In this document: positions 43,244 through 52,124 of the stretch, in pieces
Numbering within the stretch: position 1 is the first letter of the stretch
How the letters are laid out: the number at the start of each line of letters is the position of its first letter
Assembly (NCBI RefSeq): GCF_900104695.1
Contig: NZ_FNSW01000001.1
Span: forward strand, 248,001-312,000
Source of the DNA: Paenibacillus sp. GP183
GTDB lineage: Bacteria; Bacillota; Bacilli; Paenibacillales; NBRC-103111
Direction of reading: 5' to 3'
Length of the DNA stretch: 64,000 nucleotides
Notes under the pieces: model-generated
Databases searched by the model: none
Told to the model about the DNA's origin: nothing
What the model saw: the letters and a program-made list of their open reading frames with translations, nothing else
Program-made: the position numbers and the translations under genes

Positions 43244-44422
43244 GTGAATAAACAGATCATGGTCATCATGCTGCTGCTAATGACTATATTTATTGGTTTT
43301 GGGATTATTATTCCTATATTGCCTGAAGTGGTTAAAAATGCCGGTGCTACATTTCATAATGCACTGCTGCTCTCCGTTTATTCGGCGGCCTCATTCTTGA
43401 TGTCTCCCATTTGGGGATCCGTTTCGGACAGGATCGGGAGACGGCCGATCATTATGATTGGACTGCTTGGCTTTTGCGTAAGCTTCTTGATATTCGGCTT
43501 TGCTGACGGCCATTTGTGGATCATGTATGTTTCAAGAATTCTAGGCGGCTTATTCTCTGGAGCGGCTACGGCCTGTGCGGTTGCATATGTGGCAGATATC
43601 ACCACCGAGGAAAACCGCACCAAAGGGATGGGACTCGTCGGTATGTCCATCGGACTTGGATTTATTTTTGGACCTGCGATTGGCGGCATATTAAGCAAAT
43701 GGGGAACGGCGCTTCCCTTCTTCGCTGCAGCAGGCTTATCCTTCGCGACTTTTTTGTTTGCGCTGTCCGTCTTGAAGGAATCCCTTCCTCCAGAAAAGCG
43801 GACAACCAAACAAGCCGATAAACAAGCGAAAAAGCCTTCAAGGTGGACAGCATTTGCCGGTTCGCTGAAATATTTATACATGCTCTCATTTTTAGTTACC
43901 TTCACGCTTGCCGGATTGGAAGCGACTCTGCAGTATTTTGAAATGGCCAAAGTTGGGGCCACACCGTTTGATATCGGCATGATGTTTCTGGCGAGCGGAA
44001 TCGTAGGGGCTTTAATTCAGGGCGGAGTGGTCAGAAGGCTTGTTAAAAAAGGAGCCGAACAACGTGTTATCGCGATTGGCTTAATCATTTCCGCGGCAGG
44101 CTTCTTCCTGCTGCTGCTATCCTCGAGCGTGCTGACCGCCGCCATCTATCTCTCGGTATTTGGCGCTGGCAACGCACTCATACGGCCCTGTGTGATCTCC
44201 TTGATCACACAAAGGACGAATGTAGGCCAAGGAGTAACGACGGGCTTGAACTCGTCCATGGACAGCCTGGGCCGTATTGCAGGACCGCTCTTGGGCGGCG
44301 CTGTCTTTACCTTGAATCAGTCGCTGCCGTTTCTTATCGGCGGGGTTCTGTGTATGGCGGCCACGCTTCTGCTGTTCCGTTTCCTTGCACTTGACCGCGG
44401 CCCTGCTGCACACGCGTCTTGA
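43244..44422 (+). CDS. MFS efflux transporter (NorA/TetA-like)
   Basis: 392 residues, 12 spans, GTG start. Motif A GSVSDRIGRRPI and motif C-like GLGFIFGPAIGGIL typical of drug:H+ antiporters such as NorA/Bmr/TetA. Likely drug or metabolite exporter. Cotranscription with the preceding MFS gene is probable. Confidence 0.87.
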   Translation: MNKQIMVIMLLLMTIFIGFGIIIPILPEVVKNAGATFHNALLLSVYSAASFLMSPIWGSVSDRIGRRPIIMIGLLGFCVSFLIFGFADGHLWIMYVSRILGGLFSGAATACAVAYVADITTEENRTKGMGLVGMSIGLGFIFGPAIGGILSKWGTALPFFAAAGLSFATFLFALSVLKESLPPEKRTTKQADKQAKKPSRWTAFAGSLKYLYMLSFLVTFTLAGLEATLQYFEMAKVGATPFDIGMMFLASGIVGALIQGGVVRRLVKKGAEQRVIAIGLIISAAGFFLLLLSSSVLTAAIYLSVFGAGNALIRPCVISLITQRTNVGQGVTTGLNSSMDSLGRIAGPLLGGAVFTLNQSLPFLIGGVLCMAATLLLFRFLALDRGPAAHAS

Positions 44423-44573
44423 CATTTTCCCAAAGAAAAAATGCATGTTTTCGCCAATTCATTCTTTCCCTAAAATTTAAGAATCCTTCAAGTCTGGTCG
44501 GGCACAATATGTTCTGGGACTGTGCTGGTGAATCAGCCGCGCTTCCCAATCATAAAACGAAGGAGTGAGAAGG

Positions 44574-44825
44574 ATGGCTGAAAACAACAATCGCAATCGG
44601 AACGGTGCTGCTGGTCGAAATAAGAATAACACGAACGGTGTTGACACTGGTGAAGCTGTAGGAACAGTAGGCGGTGGTGTTGCGGGTGCTGCCGCGGGCT
44701 CCCTATTGGGGCCGGTGGGTACTATTGTAGGAGGCGTCGCTGGCGCAGTGATGGGCAACAAGATGGGTGAAGGAGCAGAAGGTACCGAAGGAGCCAACAA
44801 AGACGCGAAAAACGAGCGTAGTTAA
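44574..44825 (+). CDS. Small glycine-zipper protein
   Basis: 83 residues. Hydrophilic Asn/Arg N-terminus, then a long Gly/Ala zipper (GTVGGGVAGAAAGSLLGPVG, IVGGVAGAVMGNKMG) and an acidic tail. ATG 44574 follows AAGGAGTGAGAAGG; an upstream GTG lies inside that site. Glycine zippers insert in membranes or oligomerise; no specific role known. Confidence 0.7.
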   Translation: MAENNNRNRNGAAGRNKNNTNGVDTGEAVGTVGGGVAGAAAGSLLGPVGTIVGGVAGAVMGNKMGEGAEGTEGANKDAKNERS

Positions 44826-44945
44826 TGGTGGTAACGGCGGAGCTGAGAAACGAAATCAGGGCCAGCATCATTTAGTTATGAGGAAAAGCAGGGTGCCGGG
44901 GCAACTCTGCACCCTCGCTTACTTGCTGGGGGAGAAATTTTACCG

Positions 44946-44972
44946 GACCACGCCAAGTGGTCTATTTTTTTG
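44946..44972 (+). terminator. Rho-independent terminator
   Basis: GACCAC / GTGGTC, 5-base loop, then a T-run; ends the MFS/glycine-zipper region. Confidence 0.75.
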
Positions 44973-45040
44973 TTGATGCTTCGCATCAACCTTGACAAAC
45001 GCGCTCGTCAATTAGGATGGCTTATCTGTTTATCCTTGTG

Positions 45041-45697
45041 TCATCTTGGCGCCAATCCGTGCATGATGTAATCGATCGTATATTCGATTTCCCGGTCTTC
45101 ATCCCAGTCTGCTTCAGGCAGAAAAAGAAATCGCGATAGGATGAGCCCAATGATGGTGGTGGCTATTAAACGAATGGCCGTTGATGAGGGAAGCTCAATC
45201 ATCTTGCCCTGGGACTGGAAATGCTTTACCGCTTTTTCCGCTCTTTGCACCACCTGCTTGGCTGCCAATTCTTTAAATTGGGCCTGCAGCTCCGCATGAA
45301 ACGGAATTTCATGTAAAAATATTTTTATAACAGGTGTGTTTTTGCGTGCAAACTCCATCCGATTGCGGATAACAGCTCTTAAGAAATCTTCGGCTTCCGG
45401 ATAATCGGCTTCAAGAATCCTGGTGAAATCCTTAAGCGCAAACGGGGCGATCAATTTCGTCATAGTCGGCGCCACTATGGATAGCAGCAGGTCTTTTTTG
45501 GTTTTATAATGTCGGAATATCGTTCCTTCGGCAACTCCGGCCTTTTGCGCTATTTCACTGGTGGAGGAGCCGGAGTAGCCTTTTTCGGAAAATATCTCAA
45601 CCGCGGCTTGCACGATTTTGATTTGCTTCTCGGTCATTTTGTCATCTTCATCGTTTAGCTTGATCAGCTCTGCGAGCCATTGCTCCATTTCGGACAT
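45041..45697 (-). CDS. TetR-family repressor of the adjacent ABC-2 exporter
   Basis: 218 residues: TetR HTH (IVQAAVEIFSEKGYSGSSTSEIAQKAGVAEGTIFRHYKTKKDLL) and a helical ligand domain. It is the last gene of a minus-strand cluster behind an ABC-2 permease and ATPase. Two TGAGT-type palindromes upstream of the ATPase gene are good candidate sites. Confidence 0.9.
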   Translation of the reverse strand: MSEMEQWLAELIKLNDEDDKMTEKQIKIVQAAVEIFSEKGYSGSSTSEIAQKAGVAEGTIFRHYKTKKDLLLSIVAPTMTKLIAPFALKDFTRILEADYPEAEDFLRAVIRNRMEFARKNTPVIKIFLHEIPFHAELQAQFKELAAKQVVQRAEKAVKHFQSQGKMIELPSSTAIRLIATTIIGLILSRFLFLPEADWDEDREIEYTIDYIMHGLAPR

Positions 45698-45720
45698 TTT
45701 CTCACCTCATTCCATGTCCA

Positions 45721-46749
45721 TTATATCCTGCGATGCTTTCTTAATGCCAGAATGTTGAGCAGCATGAACAGCAAGGAAAAGCCGGCCAGCACAAGAACGT
45801 CCAGGAAAATGCGATCCCAGCCGCCGCCGCGAATCATAATGCTCCTCAAGGCATCAGCTCCATACCTCAGCGGCATGACGACTCCAATCCAGCGCAGCCA
45901 CACAGACATTGTGTCGAGACTGAACAAGCCGGAGAAAAACACCTGTGGAACAATGATCAGCGGAATGAATTGAATCATTTGAAATTCGTTATTGGCAAAA
46001 GCGGAAATCAGTGTTCCCAGCGTTAGTGCGGTGAGTGACAGCAGCACGGTTATCAGCAGAACATACCAGAAAGAGCCGACCATCATCAGGCCAAGAACGC
46101 TTGTCGCAAACCAGGCAATCAAAGCTGCCTGCAAGGTTGTAAAGATACCAAAGCCGAGAATGTAGCCGACGACGATCTCCCATCGCTTGAGAGGGGAAGC
46201 CAGCAATCGTTCCAGGGTTCCGCCTGTTCTTTCCCGCAGGAAGGATACACCGGAAAGCAGGAAGACAAAGAAGAAGACGAAGAATCCGATAAGTACGGGT
46301 CCGAAATTGTCAAAAGCCGCCATGCTTTCCGAGCCATGCAGATAGCTGATTGAGGGCTGCGGCAGCGAAGCTGGATTCGGTGCTGAGCTTTGCAGAGCCT
46401 TTTGCAGCAAGAAAAGCACGGCTTTGCTCTTCGCAGGGTCGCTGCCTTCCAGCTTGATTTGCGGTGCACCGGATTCTAACCGGATGACGGCATCCAGGTG
46501 AACGTCCGCAAGCTCCTTATCGGCTTGTTCAACATCATAGGCAGTCACTTCTGCTCCTTGCGCCTGCAGCTTCTGGATGATGGCATCCGACAGGTTGACG
46601 ACTCCAAGCTTGGGATGATACGTTTCGCCATTAAACACAAGCGACATCATATATAAAATCAGCATCGGCGCGACAATCATCATGGCCAGTGTTCTTTTAT
46701 CATGCAAAAATTGCTTCAGGATTCGAATAATAACGGCTCTGACTCTCAT
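45721..46749 (-). CDS. ABC-2 type exporter permease
   Basis: 342 residues: N-terminal span, a large extracytoplasmic loop (about 35-140), then five spans (FFVFFFVFLLSGVSF ... ERTGGTLERLLASPLKRWEIV, the ABC-2 signature). ATG 46749 overlaps the ATPase stop as ATGA. An upstream frame to 46875 is an extension without a start site. Half-transporter that would dimerise. Confidence 0.88.
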   Translation of the reverse strand: MRVRAVIIRILKQFLHDKRTLAMMIVAPMLILYMMSLVFNGETYHPKLGVVNLSDAIIQKLQAQGAEVTAYDVEQADKELADVHLDAVIRLESGAPQIKLEGSDPAKSKAVLFLLQKALQSSAPNPASLPQPSISYLHGSESMAAFDNFGPVLIGFFVFFFVFLLSGVSFLRERTGGTLERLLASPLKRWEIVVGYILGFGIFTTLQAALIAWFATSVLGLMMVGSFWYVLLITVLLSLTALTLGTLISAFANNEFQMIQFIPLIIVPQVFFSGLFSLDTMSVWLRWIGVVMPLRYGADALRSIMIRGGGWDRIFLDVLVLAGFSLLFMLLNILALRKHRRI

Positions 46750-47474
46750 GAACGCACACCTCCATAATAAAGAAAGGCTTCTTCGATCGTTGGAGAAGAG
46801 GTGGCTAGCTTTAGCTCGTGCGGGGAGCCAACAGCAATTAAGGCTCCGTCCCGAATCATTCCCAGGCGATGGCATTTATCCGCTTCATCCATGACATGTG
46901 TCGTAAGGAGTATGGTGGTTCCCTGAGAGCTAAGCTTCTCCAGCTCCATCCAGATTGATTTGCGCAAAACAGGATCGATCCCGACGGTAGGTTCATCAAG
47001 AATCAGTATACCAGGCTCATGAATCAGCGAGATCGCCAGTGACAGTCTGCGTTTCATGCCCCCTGAATAGCTAGATACCTGCTTCTTCAAATGATCAGTC
47101 AGGCCAACGAGTTCCATCACTTCATGGATGCGTCTCTTTCTTTTGGCTCCGCTTAGTCCGTATAAGGAAGCGAAGAATTCCATGTTTTCTTGTGCAGTAA
47201 GCTCCGCATACAATGCATCGGATTGCGCCATATAGCCGATGCGCGACATCATCCCCAGCTGGGGCATGCGCTGGTCGAGGACATAAACCTCGCCAGATGT
47301 GGGATCATCAATGCCGGCGATCAAGCGGACAAGGGTCGTTTTACCGGAGCCGGAAGGACCAAGTAAACCGAAGATCTCCGCCTTTTGCACCTGTAAATTG
47401 ATATCCTGCAGTACGGTTTTTTCGCCAAATTGTTTGTTGATCTGCAGGACGCGAATAGAGGTTTGTAAGGTCAT
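46746..47474 (-). CDS. ABC exporter ATPase
   Basis: 242 residues: Walker A GPSGSGKT, signature YSGGMKRRLS, Walker B ILILDEPTVGID, switch His in TTHVMDE. ATG 47474 is preceded by AGAGGAG. Pairs with the downstream permease; related to drug or antimicrobial export ATPases. Confidence 0.92.
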   Translation of the reverse strand: MTLQTSIRVLQINKQFGEKTVLQDINLQVQKAEIFGLLGPSGSGKTTLVRLIAGIDDPTSGEVYVLDQRMPQLGMMSRIGYMAQSDALYAELTAQENMEFFASLYGLSGAKRKRRIHEVMELVGLTDHLKKQVSSYSGGMKRRLSLAISLIHEPGILILDEPTVGIDPVLRKSIWMELEKLSSQGTTILLTTHVMDEADKCHRLGMIRDGALIAVGSPHELKLATSSPTIEEAFLYYGGVRS

Positions 47475-47510
47475 GATTATGACTCCTCTCAGTGTTACTC
47501 CTCTATAAAG

Positions 47511-47524
47511 TGAGTAATCACTCA
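47511..47524. promoter_or_regulatory. TetR-type operator 1
   Basis: TGAGTAATCACTCA, palindrome TGAGT-4-ACTCA, just downstream of the expected transcription start. Confidence 0.75.
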
Positions 47525-47535
47525 TTAATAATTTA

Positions 47536-47564
47536 ACTATACTATTGTCTGCTGAATTTGTAAA
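47536..47564 (-). promoter_or_regulatory. SigmaA-type promoter of the TetR-controlled exporter
   Basis: On the minus strand TTTACA (47564-47559), 17-bp spacer, TATAGT (47541-47536). The two TGAGT operators flank it on both sides. Confidence 0.75.
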
Positions 47565-47565
47565 G

Positions 47566-47579
47566 TGAGTACTTGCTCA
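47566..47579. promoter_or_regulatory. TetR-type operator 2
   Basis: TGAGTACTTGCTCA, same class as operator 1 with one mismatched arm position, abutting the -35 element and 55 bp from operator 1. Confidence 0.7.
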
Positions 47580-47583
47580 TTTT

Positions 47584-47614
47584 TACAAAAAAAGAACTGT
47601 CCTCGAAAGGACAG
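47584..47614 (-). terminator. Rho-independent terminator of the repeat protein gene
   Basis: CTGTCCT / AGGACAG stem with a 4-base loop; T-run on the minus strand. Confidence 0.85.
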
Positions 47615-47641
47615 CCCTTAAAACGAAAAAGTCTCAATCTC

Positions 47642-48364
47642 TTAATGCTTCAATGAGTATTTGCGATCCACCATTTGCTCAATGGAAGGAGTTAATTGTG
47701 CTTTGATCGTATCCACCAGCTTGACCTTGGACATGCCTTTTGCGGCAGCAATTTCAACCAGTGATTTGCCGCTTTTCAGCTCCATGGATAAATTATCCTT
47801 GGTCATGCCGAGTGCTTCGGCAATTTTTTCGAAATCCGGATGCAGGCGGGAGGAAGAGTCCTTGAAATGATGGTCTTTCCTCATATGCAGGCCTTTCTCA
47901 TTAATCATGAATTTCAGATGTTCATCCAATCGCTGTTTCATCATATCGGCTCTGGCGGCATCCAGCTTGCCGTTTTTCACGGCTTCCTGGATCTTGGCTT
48001 CACGCAGTACCCGCAGCTTCGAGGTCAGATCAGCTTCGCTGATACCTTTTTCCTTGGCCACATCCACGATACTTTTACCGCTCTGAAGTGACTTCTCAAG
48101 TGACTGTTGATCGGTCCCCAGAATGGATGCAGCTTCCTCTAACAACGGAAACTCCTTGCCTTCATGTTTAGCCTGCTTGTTTGCTTGATGATCCTTGTGC
48201 TGAACTTTACTTGCATCACTGCTCTGGTTGCTCTTGCTCGTTTGGGCCTCTGTACCTGACTCAGCCAGATTAACACGTTTGGCCGCATAGATAGTGCCTC
48301 CGCTTAAGGTTAATGAGAGAACGATCGTGCTAATTACTAACTTCCTGGTGTATGCAGCTTTCAT
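47642..48364 (-). CDS. Secreted protein with two related helical repeats
   Basis: 240 residues: signal peptide (1-28), a polar Ser/Lys/Gln linker, and two copies of a 45-residue motif: ASILGTDQQSLEKSLQSGKS... and AEALGMTKDNLSMELKSGKS..., each ending in a VDVAKEKGIS or VEIAAAKGMS turn, separated by a charged, His-rich middle. The motif recurs in exported proteins of Bacillales. Function unknown. Confidence 0.75.
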   Translation of the reverse strand: MKAAYTRKLVISTIVLSLTLSGGTIYAAKRVNLAESGTEAQTSKSNQSSDASKVQHKDHQANKQAKHEGKEFPLLEEAASILGTDQQSLEKSLQSGKSIVDVAKEKGISEADLTSKLRVLREAKIQEAVKNGKLDAARADMMKQRLDEHLKFMINEKGLHMRKDHHFKDSSSRLHPDFEKIAEALGMTKDNLSMELKSGKSLVEIAAAKGMSKVKLVDTIKAQLTPSIEQMVDRKYSLKH

Positions 48365-48427
48365 GATTTTGCTCCTTTACTGTAAGGGTCTGGAAATACA
48401 AGCATAGTGTATACAGTAATGAAGCTT

Positions 48428-49063
48428 TTAACCCGCAAATTTTTGTGCAAGCTTGTACAGAGGGAGCAATTTTTCAAACGTTTCCTTGATTAATTGCTCG
48501 AGTTTATCGCCATCGCTTACAATGGCATCATTTGCGCTTAGATTTAAGCCTATGAGCAGCTCCGCTTTTTTAACATCCCTGAAACGCTGGAGCGAAGCGA
48601 TCCAAGCCTTTTTGTCCATATCTTTTACAGCGACCGTGTCTTTTTTCATATGATCAAAGGATAGAAGAAAGGACTCCGGCAGCTCTTTGCGGATCGTCTT
48701 CAGGTTTTTGGCATATGCATCGGCGATAGCCTGCTTGCTCGGAAGCTCATAAATCAGTGCAAGCCAGATGAACAGGCGATCATCAAAAAGCCCGACTTGA
48801 AAATGAGGAACCTGCTTGTAGCCGCGTTTCGTATGGCAAATCGCCAGCCAGGTATCTACCGGGGGATGAATCTTTCTTCTCAAATGCTTGGCGATATGAA
48901 GATGCATATCATGGCCGGAGAGCACGGACAGATCAGCGGCAAGGGAATCCCCCAGCTCTTTAAACTTGGGCTGAATCCGTTCGCGAATCGCCTCCATTCG
49001 CGAATCCAGACCTTCAATATGGAAAGTGTCGAAATCCTTTTGTGCAAATCCTGTAAAGCTCAT
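48428..49063 (-). CDS. yktB: UPF0637/DUF1054 protein (YktB-like)
   Basis: 211 residues. MSFTGFAQKDFDTFHIEGL at the start, central HLRRKIHPPVDTWLAIC and GYKQVPHFQVGLFDDRLFIWLALIYE match DUF1054/YktB throughout. Cytosolic; no known activity. Confidence 0.9.
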   Translation of the reverse strand: MSFTGFAQKDFDTFHIEGLDSRMEAIRERIQPKFKELGDSLAADLSVLSGHDMHLHIAKHLRRKIHPPVDTWLAICHTKRGYKQVPHFQVGLFDDRLFIWLALIYELPSKQAIADAYAKNLKTIRKELPESFLLSFDHMKKDTVAVKDMDKKAWIASLQRFRDVKKAELLIGLNLSANDAIVSDGDKLEQLIKETFEKLLPLYKLAQKFAG

Positions 49064-49155
49064 AGATTCTTATCTCCTCTATCTCGATATGGGTGTACTC
49101 ACATTCTAGAACAAATCAGCAGCTCCTGCAATTTAGGCTTTGGCTAACTAAATCG

Positions 49156-49809
49156 TTACATGCTCTGATTCTTCAAGAAAAAGATGGCGATTTGAGTCCG
49201 GTCCCGCAGGTTCAATTTGCTGAGGATTTCTGTTATATAATTTTTGACCGTGCCTTCGCTCAGGAACAATTCCTGGGCGATTTCCTTGTTTGAGAGCCCG
49301 TCTGCGATCTTTTGAATAACCGTTTGTTCGGTAGACGTTAATTTGAAGTTTGCAAGCGATTGGGCAGCAGTCTTCGGTGCGCGAGAAGGAGCTCCTATAA
49401 AGCCGGGGAGCTTCTTGGCGATATCGGGATGGATCAGCAAGCTGCCTTGGTGAACAGTCTTGATACCATGAATAATCTGCTCAGGCGGAATGTTTTTCAG
49501 CAAGTAACCGCTGGCTCCATAGCGAAGGGCTTCAATAATAAACTCGTCGTCATCAAAGGTGGTGAGGATAAGCACCTGAATTTCCGGATGCGCCTGCTTG
49601 ATTTTCATCGTTCCCTGCACCCCGTCGCAAACAGGCATGCGAATATCCATCACCACGATATCCACCTGATTTCCCCGGTTTATCGCTTGCAGGGCTTCTT
49701 CACCATTCACGCATGTACCTGTAACGCTGATCTCAGGATCGAGGTCAAGAATAAGCTTTAAGCTCTCTCTGATAAAAGGATCATCATCTGTGATGAGAAC
49801 ATGAATCAT
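49156..49809 (-). CDS. lnrK: NarL/LuxR-family response regulator, LnrK-like
   Basis: 217 residues: receiver with D56-type phosphoacceptor in VVMDIRMPVCDG and acidic pair ITDDD, then LuxR HTH (EQTVIQKIADGLSNKEIAQELFLSEGTVKNYITEIL). ATG 49809 follows GGAAGGAG. Partner of the kinase 24 bp upstream; divergent ABC genes are the expected targets. Length equals B. subtilis LnrK as I remember it, but symbol assignment is by analogy. Confidence 0.85.
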   Translation of the reverse strand: MIHVLITDDDPFIRESLKLILDLDPEISVTGTCVNGEEALQAINRGNQVDIVVMDIRMPVCDGVQGTMKIKQAHPEIQVLILTTFDDDEFIIEALRYGASGYLLKNIPPEQIIHGIKTVHQGSLLIHPDIAKKLPGFIGAPSRAPKTAAQSLANFKLTSTEQTVIQKIADGLSNKEIAQELFLSEGTVKNYITEILSKLNLRDRTQIAIFFLKNQSM

Positions 49810-49833
49810 GAAAAGCGCTCCTTCCAAAACGTT

Positions 49834-50970
49834 TTAGACGTTTCTATATGTAGTTGGCAGCCTGGTGGTTACCGTAAATGGCGATTCATAGGAAACAAGA
49901 AGCTGCCCCCCCACCAATTGGGTACGTTCCTCCATCCCGCTGATCCCAAGGCCCTTGTCGGAATCAGCGCTCAAAACGGCTCCATTATTGATTACATGCA
50001 TAGTTATGAGTTTAGGTTCAAAGTGCAAGTCAATTTGAACCTCGGTAGCCGCGCCATGTCGAATCGCATTCGTAATTGCCTCCTGCGCGTTGCGGTACAA
50101 AATAAACTCAAGGCTGGGGTATAGCGCATAAGGCAAACCACTGGATTCATACTGTACCCGGACACCTTTATCTTTTGCCCAATCTTTAATTAATTTGTCC
50201 AGTGTGTAGGTTTGGATCGTTTCTTCATTGGGCTTTAATTGGCGTACGGTAGCTCTCAGCAGATCCATGCTTTCCGTAAGCTGATCGCGGACGGTATGAA
50301 TCATTTCCATTCCTTTATCCGGTTGGTGCGGCAGGATCTGGATGGAAGCTTCCATCATCATCTTCAGACGGATGAGCAAATGGCCCAGGTCATCATGAAG
50401 ATCGCGGGAAATACGGTTTCTTACCTCGACTTGTGCAATGTCTTCAACCTTCTTGGCGTAATCCATCAATCGATCCTTTGCCGCATCCAGCTCATAATGC
50501 TTGCGCCTGAGCACATCATACAGCTGTTCTGTTTCCACCTTATTTTTCGCGGTAATCCTGATCTGAAGGAGCAAGAGGGCAAAACCGATAAACAACAAGT
50601 CAGCCGTCACATAGATAAGTGGTGCTCTGCCAGTCAGAGAAAGTTGAAGCAGCACAAGCTGCAGGAGTGCGAACAAATTTAATAAACGTTTGCTTTCAAT
50701 TTGCCAATAAGTCAGCATTGTAGAATAGAACAAAATGAATAAAACTCCCTGATACGCACTGCTCAGCCATGCTCCAAAGCCAATCTCCAGAACAATTAGA
50801 ATTGAATGAAAGCGTTCTGGAAGCACAATGCGGCGAAGCTCAGCCAACCATAGAAACAGTAAGATGTAAAATGTAAATAATTCATAAGAATCATAGCTTT
50901 CAAGATACATCGAGCTCATTGCTGGGAGAAGCACAAGCAAAAAGCGGACCGTATGTAACAATTTGGTCAA
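49834..50970 (-). CDS. lnrJ: Sensor histidine kinase of the HisKA_3 class, LnrJ-like
   Basis: 378 residues: about five spans (1-140), coiled linker, HisKA_3 with H in ISRDLHDDLGHLLIRLK, HATPase with NAQEAITNAIRHG and DKGLGISGMEER. Short extracytoplasmic loops make it an intramembrane-sensing kinase, like LiaS, DesK and LnrJ. Probably senses membrane-active compounds exported by the divergent ABC system. Confidence 0.88.
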   Translation of the reverse strand: MTKLLHTVRFLLVLLPAMSSMYLESYDSYELFTFYILLFLWLAELRRIVLPERFHSILIVLEIGFGAWLSSAYQGVLFILFYSTMLTYWQIESKRLLNLFALLQLVLLQLSLTGRAPLIYVTADLLFIGFALLLLQIRITAKNKVETEQLYDVLRRKHYELDAAKDRLMDYAKKVEDIAQVEVRNRISRDLHDDLGHLLIRLKMMMEASIQILPHQPDKGMEMIHTVRDQLTESMDLLRATVRQLKPNEETIQTYTLDKLIKDWAKDKGVRVQYESSGLPYALYPSLEFILYRNAQEAITNAIRHGAATEVQIDLHFEPKLITMHVINNGAVLSADSDKGLGISGMEERTQLVGGQLLVSYESPFTVTTRLPTTYRNV

Positions 50971-51067
50971 GAAGTTCTCCGTCCTTTAGTAAAGTTATCC
51001 ATTTACTCCAGCATTTCAGACAAATTATAGCACAAAAAGTTCGTACTGATGTTGATAAATCCCTACT

Positions 51068-51083
51068 GGTGACTTTGGTCACC
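51068..51083. promoter_or_regulatory. Palindrome GGTGAC-N4-GTCACC between the two-component and ABC genes
   Basis: Perfect 6-bp arms. It overlaps a poor -35 (TTGGTC) placed 17 bp before ATATCT. The site is 90 to 110 bp from either start codon. Candidate binding site of the NarL-type regulator. Confidence 0.5.
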
Positions 51084-51176
51084 TCATTCTCATGACTATA
51101 TCTACCTGTGGGAAAAGGCAATTGGATTTAAGATACAAGTATAATCATTGACAATTGAAAAAAGGAGTGAACGAAA

Positions 51177-52112
51177 ATGAGTTTTATTCAAATTAAAGAT
51201 GCGGTTAAAAAATATGATTCCAAAGTGTCAGTTGATCATTTGAATCTCACGATTGAGCAGGGAGAAGTATTTGGTTTGCTGGGTCCAAATGGAGCTGGCA
51301 AAAGCACGACGATTAAAATGCTGAGCGGCTTGCTGAAAATCGATCAAGGGGAGATGACGCTGGACGGGATATCGGTAAAAACCGATCCTTTGGAGATTAA
51401 ACGAAGAATTGGTCTTGTTCCGCAAGATTTGGCGATCTATGAAAACTTGAGCGCCAGAGAGAATGTGACCTTCTTTGCCAAGCTATATGGACTTCGCGGA
51501 AGCTTACTGAAGGAGCGAGTGGATGAAGCGCTCGAATTCGTGGCTTTGGCTGACCGCCAAAGGGAAAAGCCGAGCTCCTTCTCTGGCGGAATGAAACGAA
51601 GGCTGAATATTGCCTGCGCCATCATGCATCATCCGAAGCTGATCATCATGGATGAGCCTACAGTAGGTATCGATCCGCAGTCGCGCAATCACATTCTGGA
51701 GTCGGTGAGAAAGTTGAATCAAATGGGCTCGACGATCATTTATACGAGCCATTACATGGAAGAGGTAGCCGCGATTTCCACCCGAGTCGGAATCATTGAC
51801 CATGGACATTTGATTGCCTGCGGAACAGAGAAAGAACTGAGGAGCAAAGCGGCTCAAGAGGAGAAAATTATGATCCAAGTAGATAAGCTGAACCAAGCAG
51901 CGATTCAAGAATTGAATGATCATCCAAGGATCAACCAAGTGACAGCCCAGAATCAAACAATCGAGATTACCTTGTCATCCTCGCAGGCTTACTTGCAGGA
52001 TATTCTGTTTATTTTATCCAAGCATCTTGTCAGAATTCAAACACTATCCCAGATTGAGCCCGATCTGGAAGTATTGTTCCTGTCCTTGACAGGTAGAAAA
52101 CTGCGGGATTAG
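51177..52112 (+). CDS. lnrL: ABC exporter ATPase, LnrL-like
   Basis: 311 residues: Walker A GPNGAGKST, signature FSGGMKRRLN, Walker B LIIMDEPTVGID, His switch YTSHYM. C-terminal 80-residue extension as in antibiotic exporters. Length and order (ATPase, two ABC-2 permeases, divergent kinase/regulator) match the linearmycin resistance genes of B. subtilis. AAGGAGTG precedes the ATG. Confidence 0.88.
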   Translation: MSFIQIKDAVKKYDSKVSVDHLNLTIEQGEVFGLLGPNGAGKSTTIKMLSGLLKIDQGEMTLDGISVKTDPLEIKRRIGLVPQDLAIYENLSARENVTFFAKLYGLRGSLLKERVDEALEFVALADRQREKPSSFSGGMKRRLNIACAIMHHPKLIIMDEPTVGIDPQSRNHILESVRKLNQMGSTIIYTSHYMEEVAAISTRVGIIDHGHLIACGTEKELRSKAAQEEKIMIQVDKLNQAAIQELNDHPRINQVTAQNQTIEITLSSSQAYLQDILFILSKHLVRIQTLSQIEPDLEVLFLSLTGRKLRD

Positions 52113-52124
52113 GAGGCGGAGCAA

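Noticed and set aside
43378-43980. Minus-strand frame of 200 codons
   Set aside because: Antisense of the second MFS gene; composition is that of reversed membrane codons.
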